DNA of 64,000 nt, from positions 1 through 64,000 of the forward strand of contig CAZGPI010000003.1 of assembly GCA_964527595.1 (NCBI GenBank), written 5' to 3'. A program made the position numbers and the translations under genes. This document shows positions 57,263 to 64,000 of the stretch, in pieces. Each line of letters starts with the position of its first letter. Position 1 is the stretch's first letter. The DNA is from GWF2-38-10 sp964527595. Its GTDB lineage: Bacteria; Babelota; Babeliae; Babelales; RVW-14. The notes below the pieces were generated by a model, which was not told where the DNA came from, searched no databases, and saw only the letters and a list, made by a program, of their open reading frames with translations.

Positions 57263-59887
57263 TTATTTGCTTTTCAGCCAACCCAAAATAACTTCCTTCA
57301 AGCTTCCATTAAGGGTTCCGCTGCCTTGTATCATGACTGGTGAACCTCCGCCACGAATTTCTGGGTTTGTTACCTTGATAGCGTCAAAACATACTTTTGC
57401 ATTAACTTCTTTTTGGGCACTTTTGCAAACATATCCGAGGAATGAGCTAATACCGGTTGTTGTGTCTTTACTGACCACAAAATAAAACCCAGGGGCTGTT
57501 TTTTCAAGCTCTTGGCATAATGTTTTTAGATCGTCGTTGCCCATGTTTTCAAGTTCAAGATACAAAAACGGAACAGTGCCAATTGTTTCCATGTCTTTGG
57601 TCATTGATGCGCTATTTGCCTTGATGAGTTGTTTTTTGAGATTTTTGATTTCGGTAAGCGTTTCTTGATGCGATTGTTGTAGTTTCTTTACGGCGGCTAA
57701 TACTTCTTCTGGCTTTGCCTTAAACTCTTCGCTGAGTTTTTTTACCGTTGTGTGTGTTTGTTGGAAAAGCCTTATGGCTTCAGGTCCGGTTACACCAGCG
57801 ATACGACGAGTTCCGGTAGCAAGCGCTGTTTCGGCCACAATTTTAAAGCAACCAATAATGCCGGTGCTTGAGGCATGGGTTCCCCCACACAATTCGACCG
57901 AGAATCCTGGTATTTGGATGACTCGTACACATTCTGGGTTGTATTTTTCACCAAAGAATGCCAAGGCTCCAACTTGTTTAGCCTTTTCAAGGGTTGTGGT
58001 AAATGTCTTTGTTGAAAGATTTTCTTGGATTTTTTGATTAACCAATTGCTCAACCTGTTCTATTTGTTCCGGTGTGAGTGCCTGGTTATGGGTAAAGTCA
58101 AAACGAAGAGCGTTTTGCGTCACTTGTGAGCCGGCTTGCTTAACGCTTGGCCCAAGAATTTGGACGAGTGCCGCTTGCAATAAGTGTGCCGCTGTATGAT
58201 TTTTGACGACATTTGTGCGTGCGTAATGGTCAACGACGCAATGGATGGGATCGCCAAGGTGAATATCGGTATTCAATAAACCATTGGTCGATTTTAAGGA
58301 GATTTTGATAGCAATTGATGGTGTTGCGGTACAACCCATTTTTTGCAATTCCATAACTGGGTAGGTATGGCTTTTTATTGTTACCCAGCCGGTATCGCCA
58401 ACTTGTCCGCCGCATTCAACATAAAAAGGACATTCTTTTGTGACTATCCAAGCGGTATTATCTTGTAAATTTGTTTGAATGAATTGGATGGTTGAATCGT
58501 TTTCGAGTTTATCGTAACCAACAAAGGAGGTTGCCATGGTATCGGGAATTGAGAGGGTTTCTTTGCCGACCGTTTGTTTTTTGCCCGATTGCTCTTGTTG
58601 TTTTTTCATTTCTTCTTCAAAGCCGGCCATATCGAAGGTCAGGTTGTTTTCTCGTGCAAGGACCATCGTTAATTCTGGCGGAAAGCCATAGGTGTCATAA
58701 AGTTTGAATACTTGTTCGCCGGTAAGCATCGTGCGGTTATTTTTTTTATTTTCTTCAAGATATTTTACAAAGATCCCTTGGCCTTGTTCTAGGTTGCAGG
58801 TAAATCGCTCGATTTCATTATCAAGAATTGAAAGGATGAGCTTTTTGCTGACTTCAAGTTCTGGATAAACCGGAGCCATGAAAGTAATAAATTCTTGGGC
58901 AAGTTTTGAGAAAAGGAATTGATCATCCGATAATTTTTGGGCAAAAAGGGCGGCGCGTCTGATGATTTTGCGCAAAACATAGCCGCGGCCATCGTTTGAT
59001 GGGCTGCATCCGTCGGCAATCAAAAGGCTGCTTGAGCGGACATGGTCGGCAAGGACACGGAAGGCCGCCTTAATGTTTTCGTTTCCTTGAGCATAACTTA
59101 TGCCAGAAATTGACTCGGTTTTTTTTATGATATCGGTAAATAAATCGGTATCAAATACTGTACTAACGCCTTGAATAACAGTACATAAACGTTCCAAGCC
59201 CATTCCGGTATCAACGCCCGTTTGCTTGAGCGGTTGTAATGAGCCATCTGCTTGGCGTTCATATTGCATAAATACGTTGTTCCATATTTCCATAAAGCGG
59301 TCGCAGTCACAACCTGGCGCGCAATTTGGCTGTTTGCATCCTTTTTCGATGCCGCGATCAATGTAGATTTCGGTGCAAGGGCCGCAGGGACCGGTATCGC
59401 CCATTTGCCAGAAGTTGTCTTTTTCACCCAATCTGGTTATGCGGTCGGCTGGAATACCGACGTTTTTGTGCCAAATATCAAACGCTTCGTCGTCCGTTTT
59501 ATAGATGGTTACGTATAATTTTTCGGCCGGGAGTTTCATTTCTTTGGTTAAAAATTCCCAGGCAAAGGGGATGGCTTCTTTTTTGAAGTAGTCACCAAAT
59601 GAGAAGTTGCCAAGCATTTCAAAAAAGGTGAGATGGCGTTCGGTAAAACCAACCTGTTCAAGGTCGTTGTGTTTTCCGCCGGCGCGGACACATTTTTGGC
59701 TTGTCGTTGCACGTGTATATGATCGCTTTTCTTTGCCCAAAAAAAGGTCTTTAAATTGGTTCATGCCGGCATTGGCAAACAATAACGTAGGGTCTTCTGC
59801 CGGGATGAGTGATGAACTTGAGACGATGGTATGTCCATTTTTGGCAAAAAAATCTAAAAACTTTTGGCGAATTTGGAATGAATTCAT
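57263..59887 (-). CDS. alaS: Alanyl-tRNA synthetase
   Basis: 874 residues from the ATG preceded by GAGGA; the frame to 59932 is not used. Class II synthetase charging tRNA-Ala. N-terminal SIRQKF-type start (MNSFQIRQKFLDFFAKNGHT), catalytic FANAGMNQFKDLFLG, editing domain HTAAHLLQAALVQILG and CGGTHASSTG, and the C-terminal C-Ala region with LDIGDDLK-type coils. Normal length; no repeats inside. Confidence 0.97.
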   Translation of the reverse strand: MNSFQIRQKFLDFFAKNGHTIVSSSSLIPAEDPTLLFANAGMNQFKDLFLGKEKRSYTRATTSQKCVRAGGKHNDLEQVGFTERHLTFFEMLGNFSFGDYFKKEAIPFAWEFLTKEMKLPAEKLYVTIYKTDDEAFDIWHKNVGIPADRITRLGEKDNFWQMGDTGPCGPCTEIYIDRGIEKGCKQPNCAPGCDCDRFMEIWNNVFMQYERQADGSLQPLKQTGVDTGMGLERLCTVIQGVSTVFDTDLFTDIIKKTESISGISYAQGNENIKAAFRVLADHVRSSSLLIADGCSPSNDGRGYVLRKIIRRAALFAQKLSDDQFLFSKLAQEFITFMAPVYPELEVSKKLILSILDNEIERFTCNLEQGQGIFVKYLEENKKNNRTMLTGEQVFKLYDTYGFPPELTMVLARENNLTFDMAGFEEEMKKQQEQSGKKQTVGKETLSIPDTMATSFVGYDKLENDSTIQFIQTNLQDNTAWIVTKECPFYVECGGQVGDTGWVTIKSHTYPVMELQKMGCTATPSIAIKISLKSTNGLLNTDIHLGDPIHCVVDHYARTNVVKNHTAAHLLQAALVQILGPSVKQAGSQVTQNALRFDFTHNQALTPEQIEQVEQLVNQKIQENLSTKTFTTTLEKAKQVGALAFFGEKYNPECVRVIQIPGFSVELCGGTHASSTGIIGCFKIVAETALATGTRRIAGVTGPEAIRLFQQTHTTVKKLSEEFKAKPEEVLAAVKKLQQSHQETLTEIKNLKKQLIKANSASMTKDMETIGTVPFLYLELENMGNDDLKTLCQELEKTAPGFYFVVSKDTTTGISSFLGYVCKSAQKEVNAKVCFDAIKVTNPEIRGGGSPVMIQGSGTLNGSLKEVILGWLKSK

Positions 59888-60069
59888 ATATTCCTCATTA
59901 TTTACGGTATAAAACAACATAAAATATACCACTTTTGGTGGGTTGAGTAAAATTTGGCCATTTTTTTGCCGTTTTTCATAGGGGGTGGTTTTGCCTTGCC
60001 ATAAAAACCAAATAACGTTAAATTGATAGGGAAAATAACGTAAACTGCTTTATGCAAGGATATATACCC

Positions 60070-61377
60070 ATGGCGTCAAGTGCTGTTACTTTAGAAAAAA
60101 TTGTTGCTTTATGTAAACGCAGAGGATTTGTTTATCAATCCGCTGAAATTTACGATGGCCTTAATGGTGTTTATGATTTTGGTCCGCTTGGCGCATTATT
60201 AAAACAAAACATTAAATCGGCGTGGACTTCTAGTATTACAAGTTTCCCCGAAGAAGTTTTATTGCTCGATGGTGCAATTTTGGGTGCATCTCAGGTTTGG
60301 AAAGCTTCGGGCCATCTTGATAACTTTAGTGATCCGATGGTTGATTGCTTGAATTGCAAAAAACGCTTCCGTGCCGATGATATCGACCTTGAAAAGCCAT
60401 GTGCTTCATGCGGTATCAAAAGTTGGACCGGCGTGCGTCAATTTCAGTTAATGTTTCAGACCAATCTTGGTGCCATGAGTGATGGTGCTAGTGTTGCTTA
60501 TTTACGCCCTGAAACAGCACAATCAATCTTTGTTAATTTTAAAAATATTTTGACTAGTAATCGAGTAAAAATTCCTTTTGGTGTTGCCCAAATTGGTAAA
60601 GCATTTAGAAACGAAATTACGCCAAAACAATTTTTATTCCGTATGCGTGAATTTGAGCAAATGGAAATGGAGTTTTTCTGTAAAGAAGATCAAGCAGCGA
60701 ATTTTTTTGAAGTTTGGTGCCAACGACGCAAAGATTTTTTCGCGGCCCTTGGCTTAAACCCAGAAAAGATCCGTATGCGAGCTCATGCATCTGATGAACT
60801 TGCCCATTATTCAACCGCTTGTTTTGACGTTGAATATAATTTTCCTTTTGGGTGGAAAGAACTTGAAGGGATTGCCAACCGAGGTAATTTCGACCTTACT
60901 CAGCACTCAAAATCTTCCGGAAAAGAATTGGCCGTATTTGATGATGCCACAAAGACAAGTTATACCCCCCATGTTGTTGAGTGCTCGGTCGGGGTTGATC
61001 GCCTATTCTTAACACTTCTTTTTGATGCATATAATGAAGACGAAGTTGAGGGTGAAGTTCGGACCGTATTAAAGTTTCATCCACGGATTGCCCCAATTAC
61101 GGCCGCAGTATTGCCATTGACCAATAAGCTATCCGAGCAAGCTGAAAAATTATATGTAGATATTAAGGCTCAAGGTTATCGTGTTCAATACGATTATTCA
61201 GGTTCTATTGGTAAGCGCTATCGTCGCCAGGATGAAATTGGAACACCCGTTTGCTTTACCTACGATTTTCAAACGCTTGAAGATAATACAGTAACGGCCC
61301 GTAATCGTGATACTTTAATCCAAGAGCGCATTGCGATTGATCGCATTGATGAATATCTGAAAAATTTATTGAAGTAA
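60070..61377 (+). CDS. glyQS: Glycyl-tRNA synthetase, alpha-2 type
   Basis: 435 residues from ATG at 60070, with AAGGA 9 bases upstream; six codons upstream is an alternative ATG. Class II enzyme of the single-chain dimer type shared with archaea, eukaryotes and some bacteria, unlike the alpha2beta2 form. Motifs: IYDGLNGVYDFGPLGALLK, FQTNLG, YLRPETAQSIFVNF, QIGKAFRNEITPKQFLFRMREFEQMEMEFF, and GVDRLFLTLL at the end. A Cys4-type insertion (CLNCKKRF ... CASCG) near residue 95 is typical. Single gene. Confidence 0.96.
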   Translation: MASSAVTLEKIVALCKRRGFVYQSAEIYDGLNGVYDFGPLGALLKQNIKSAWTSSITSFPEEVLLLDGAILGASQVWKASGHLDNFSDPMVDCLNCKKRFRADDIDLEKPCASCGIKSWTGVRQFQLMFQTNLGAMSDGASVAYLRPETAQSIFVNFKNILTSNRVKIPFGVAQIGKAFRNEITPKQFLFRMREFEQMEMEFFCKEDQAANFFEVWCQRRKDFFAALGLNPEKIRMRAHASDELAHYSTACFDVEYNFPFGWKELEGIANRGNFDLTQHSKSSGKELAVFDDATKTSYTPHVVECSVGVDRLFLTLLFDAYNEDEVEGEVRTVLKFHPRIAPITAAVLPLTNKLSEQAEKLYVDIKAQGYRVQYDYSGSIGKRYRRQDEIGTPVCFTYDFQTLEDNTVTARNRDTLIQERIAIDRIDEYLKNLLK

Positions 61378-61387
61378 CTAATTTGGT

Positions 61388-61415
61388 AAAAAGGCGCTTA
61401 AAAGGGCGCCTTTTT
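61388..61415 (+). terminator. Terminator after glycyl-tRNA synthetase gene
   Basis: AAAAAGGCGC-TTAAAAGG-GCGCCTTTTT. Confidence 0.8.
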
Positions 61416-61444
61416 AATTATTAAATCTTTAACGGAGTAGGAAG

Positions 61445-62023
61445 ATGAAGTTTATCAGGAAAATATATGATTGGATGGGAACTAAAGTTGATTCACCATA
61501 TGCAATGTGGTGGTTATCGGTACTCTTTTTTATAGAGTCATCTTTTTTAGTTATTCCCGTTGATCCATTACTTATTTTGTTTTGCGTAGAAAAACCTAAA
61601 CGCTCAATGTTTTATGCATTTGTGGCAACGGTTGCCTCGGTCTTTGGCGGCCTATTTGGCTATTTTATTGGTGCTTTTTTATGGAAGAGTGTTGGCGTTG
61701 CGCTCGTTACCTGGATAATATCTGAAGCGACATTTTACAATATGGTCGCTAAGTATAAAATGTACCAGCATTGGGCAATTTTCCTTGCTGGTTTTATGCC
61801 ATTGCCTTATAAGGCGGTAACGATTTCTGCTGGATATTGCCATTTACCAATTCTTCCTTTTATGTTTTATTCGATTCTTGCTCGCGGTGGGCGATTTTTC
61901 TTGGTTGCTGGCCTTATCCAATTATTGGGTGTTCGCGTGAAGGTTTTTATTGATAAGTACTTTAATCAGCTTGTTATCGCGTTTGTTGTTATATTTGTTT
62001 TAAGTTGTATGGTTTTAAAATAA
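61445..62023 (+). CDS. YqaA/DedA-like membrane protein (SNARE-associated VTT type)
   Basis: 192 residues, four to five hydrophobic helices. The N-terminal WLSVLFFIESSFLVIPVDPLLILF and later GFMPLPYKAVTISAGY with R.GRFFLVAG match the YqaA (COG1238) branch of VTT-domain proteins. The superfamily moves or flips polyprenyl or phospholipids across membranes; the substrate is unknown. AACGGAG precedes the ATG. Separated by 31 bases from the downstream aminotransferase gene, so likely co-transcribed. Confidence 0.82.
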   Translation: MKFIRKIYDWMGTKVDSPYAMWWLSVLFFIESSFLVIPVDPLLILFCVEKPKRSMFYAFVATVASVFGGLFGYFIGAFLWKSVGVALVTWIISEATFYNMVAKYKMYQHWAIFLAGFMPLPYKAVTISAGYCHLPILPFMFYSILARGGRFFLVAGLIQLLGVRVKVFIDKYFNQLVIAFVVIFVLSCMVLK

Positions 62024-62054
62024 AAAATATTAAAAGTTTCGAGGAGTTTTTGCA

Positions 62055-63218
62055 GTGATTACATTACAGACACCAATGTTCAAAAAAATCGAGGCTCAAT
62101 CTCAAGCAACGCCCGACTGCATTTCTTTTTCTCAGGGCGCATTGCGTGTCGGTGGTGTTCCTGCTGAAATTCGTGAACATGTACGAGAGTTATTAAAAAC
62201 GGATAAAGCCGATTATTACGTTAATGCCGTTGGCATAATGCCTTTGCGAGAAAAAATTGCTGAGTATCTTGAGGCTCACCACGGTGCGGCAATTAATCCT
62301 CAGCATGTTCTTATAACGCATGGCAGTGTTGGTGGGTTAACCACAACGCTTTTAGGTTTGCTTAACGCTGGGGATGAAGTCATTTTACCTGCCCCAACAT
62401 ACCCGGTTTATCAAAATATCGTTAAAATGGCCAAAGCAACACCAGTTTTTGTGGATGCTATTTTTACGCAGCAGATAAGCGATGGCACGTTGTCATGGCT
62501 CTGTGATTTGGACCGTATCAAAGCGGCCGTCACTCAAAAAACTAAAATGATCATTATCGCCAATCCATCTAACCCAACGGGGGTAACGTTGGGCAAACAA
62601 GATGTGCTTGCCCTTAAAGATTTTTGCGAAAAGAATAAGATTTATTTTGTTTCAGATGAAGTATATGAACATTTTGTTTTTGAAGGCGAATTTTATTCAG
62701 CAACGGAACTTGTAGCGCGATCTGAGTATGTTATTCGCGTTGGTTCATTTTCAAAAAATTTTTCGATGAGTGGTTGGCGTGTTGGTTTTGTGGTTGCTCC
62801 AGCGCACATGATTGATACGTTTGCGGCTCTTCAAAGTGCGACTATTTGTTGTCCTTCTGCTATTGCTCAGCACGCGGTGTTGTACGCGCTTGAGCATCCT
62901 GAATTGATGATTGGACAAACGGCTATGGTTAAGCAAGCTCGAGATATTGCATATCAAGGGCTACAGCCTTTGGTTAAGAAGGGGATATTGTCAGTTGCTT
63001 ATCCTCAGGCTAGTTTCTATTTGTTCGTTAAAACGCCAGAAAAAGATTGCACCGATATGGTTATGGATATTCTAAATACCGCTAAAGTTGCCCTGGCTCC
63101 AGGAACAGACTTTGGGCCGTTTAGTGCAGGATATTTCAGATTGTGTTATGCCCGTGATCCAAAGTTGGTTCAAGAAGGCATTGCACGATTGGTGAGCTAT
63201 CTTGAAAAGCGTTTTTAA
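62055..63218 (+). CDS. PLP-dependent aminotransferase, class I/II
   Basis: 387 residues; GTG start. Motifs of fold type I: ADYYVNAVGIMPLREKIAEYL, ILPAPTYPVYQN, ANPSNPTGVTLG, SDEVYEHFVF and the PLP lysine Lys234 in SFSKNFSMSGWRVGF, then FRLCYARDP with the carboxylate-binding Arg. Related to aspartate and N-succinyl-diaminopimelate aminotransferases; the substrate is not assignable. Closes a two-gene unit with the YqaA-like protein. Confidence 0.93.
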   Translation: MITLQTPMFKKIEAQSQATPDCISFSQGALRVGGVPAEIREHVRELLKTDKADYYVNAVGIMPLREKIAEYLEAHHGAAINPQHVLITHGSVGGLTTTLLGLLNAGDEVILPAPTYPVYQNIVKMAKATPVFVDAIFTQQISDGTLSWLCDLDRIKAAVTQKTKMIIIANPSNPTGVTLGKQDVLALKDFCEKNKIYFVSDEVYEHFVFEGEFYSATELVARSEYVIRVGSFSKNFSMSGWRVGFVVAPAHMIDTFAALQSATICCPSAIAQHAVLYALEHPELMIGQTAMVKQARDIAYQGLQPLVKKGILSVAYPQASFYLFVKTPEKDCTDMVMDILNTAKVALAPGTDFGPFSAGYFRLCYARDPKLVQEGIARLVSYLEKRF

Positions 63219-63219
63219 G

Positions 63220-64000
63220 CTATAAACGAGCCAACCCTTTTTCTTTGCTTTTCTTGAACATAAACACGAAAAACATTATTGCGCTGGTTAGATAAACAGC
63301 GTTAAGACCTATGCTTATGGCAAATAAATTCCATTGCATATTGCCGGTAAATAGAATCGATCGCATACCTTCAAAAATATATGAAGTTGGAAGACATAAT
63401 CCGACGTATTTCATCCATGCAGGAAGTGCGCTGAGTGGGTAATAGACGGCACTAAAAGGTGCCACAAGCCATGGAAGCATCCAAGGCATACTTTGGACTT
63501 TGTGGCCAAAGTAAATAATGACTCCAGCGCCAAATAGACCGATAGCCCAACCAGAAATAATAAGCGAGGCAGCAAAAGGAATAAACATCCAGCCTATATT
63601 GAAAACGTTGGTTGCATATAAAATAAACACAAGTCCGGCACAAAAAAGTCCTGAGGTTACTGCGCGGAGCACGCTGGTGATTATTGTTCCTGTAATCCAC
63701 TCGCAAATTGTGAGCGGTGTGGTAAAAAGAGTAAGTAAACTTTTTTCATGAATTTCGTTGATCATGCCAACCGAAATTTCGTAAATTGCTCGCAAGGTCA
63801 TTTCCCAGAAGACCAGCCCGGTGAGAATGGCGAGCGCAAGGTTATTGATATTCGTTGTACTTTTGGCAAACCAAAGACTGGTTGTTCCCCATACGATAAT
63901 ATCGAGCGTTGGCCAGAAAATAATGTCGATTATGGTCATGCCATTATGTTTGTAATGTAATATATTGCGAAGCACAATTGCTTTAATGCGATGGCAGGTA
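63220..64000 (-). CDS. ABC-2 type permease, 5' end outside window
   Basis: At least 260 residues; the frame is open to the window end (upstream residues read TCHRIKAIV before LRNILHYKH), so the start lies beyond. Six hydrophobic helices: IIFWPTLDIIVWGTTSLWF, LAILTGLVFWEMTL, ITSVLRAVTSGLFCAGL, PFAASLIISGWAIGLFG, ALPAWMKYVGLCLP and others. The LTLFTTPLT and SMPWMLPWLVAPFSAVYYP stretches are characteristic of ABC-2 drug/polysaccharide export permeases. The ATPase partner would be upstream. It meets the aminotransferase gene tail to tail. Confidence 0.85.
   Translation of the reverse strand, partial: TCHRIKAIVLRNILHYKHNGMTIIDIIFWPTLDIIVWGTTSLWFAKSTTNINNLALAILTGLVFWEMTLRAIYEISVGMINEIHEKSLLTLFTTPLTICEWITGTIITSVLRAVTSGLFCAGLVFILYATNVFNIGWMFIPFAASLIISGWAIGLFGAGVIIYFGHKVQSMPWMLPWLVAPFSAVYYPLSALPAWMKYVGLCLPTSYIFEGMRSILFTGNMQWNLFAISIGLNAVYLTSAIMFFVFMFKKSKEKGLARL

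Noticed and set aside
1..64000. CRISPR array
   Set aside because: The repeats found are scattered, palindromic and not separated by regular spacers.
1..64000. tRNA or rRNA genes
   Set aside because: No cloverleaf or rRNA core sequence was recognised in any gap; a tRNA scan would be needed to exclude it fully.

Overview
The window looks like a chromosome segment of a small-genome, Gram-negative-type bacterium of moderate-to-low GC, probably host-associated. Genes are tightly packed and often overlap by 4 bases. The envelope genes fit a diderm: prolipoprotein diacylglyceryl transferase, MurG, a LolD-like ATPase, an outer-membrane barrel protein ending in Phe, and many secreted proteins of unknown role. 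Secreted beta-propeller (tectonin) proteins, pentapeptide-repeat proteins and a degenerate amidase remind me of Candidatus Dependentiae (TM6/Babeliales). That assignment is inference at about 50% confidence; no database search was possible. The standard genetic code is used, with TGA as a normal stop.

Layout. 0-3.5 kb: the 3' part of a coiled-coil/tectonin gene, a repeat-flanked pseudogene fragment, a degenerate amidase and a membrane protein. 3.6-21.3 kb: an acetate-to-isopentenyl-diphosphate island. It holds acetyl-CoA synthetase, the operon HMG-CoA reductase / HMG-CoA synthase / thiolase, then mevalonate kinase with a DUF35 zinc-ribbon partner, phosphomevalonate kinase and diphosphomevalonate decarboxylase. 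The thiolase, synthase and DUF35 protein are of archaeal type. An Rpn-family nuclease, a 1.2 kb-residue secreted protein with an outer-membrane barrel neighbour, and an exported P-loop protein are interspersed. 20.3-33.5 kb, mostly minus strand: truA-cdsA-(unknown)-mvaD, a glycosyltransferase, lgt-dnaG-rpoD, and dciA-like/TPR/murG. 33.6-48 kb: an NhaC antiporter, a metallo-hydrolase, a ligase-ACP-acyltransferase fusion, two pentapeptide proteins, typA, rpsF-rpsR, an S24-type repressor lacking the catalytic dyad, and an OPT transporter. 48-64 kb: lon, a LolD-like ATPase, a 1658-residue secreted protein, alaS, glycyl-tRNA synthetase, a YqaA-like membrane protein, an aminotransferase, and an ABC-2 permease cut by the window end.

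The most striking feature is a population of short palindromic repeats. Several have inserted in frame inside conserved genes: acs, mvaS, the thiolase, phosphomevalonate kinase, a glycosyltransferase and the ligase-ACP-acyltransferase. They also sit at the 3' end of mvaA and between genes. Two forms (called B and C here) share the plan AGGG-rich lead, stem, GGGAACG loop, complementary stem. Stems differ between copies but stay paired (GCAGG/CCTGC, GCCGG/CCGGC, GCGGG/CCCGC, ACAGG/CCTGT, TAGGG/CCCTA), which is covariation visible by eye. The core of these elements has no stop codon in any of the six frames, so a copy can enter a gene in any orientation. A third family (A, built on TCATCC...GGATCCATC) often occurs as inverted pairs. 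One such pair brackets a GIY-YIG endonuclease remnant. The arrangement resembles the Rickettsia palindromic elements that invade coding genes, but the sequences here look different.

No tRNA, rRNA, CRISPR array, insertion sequence or replication origin was seen.
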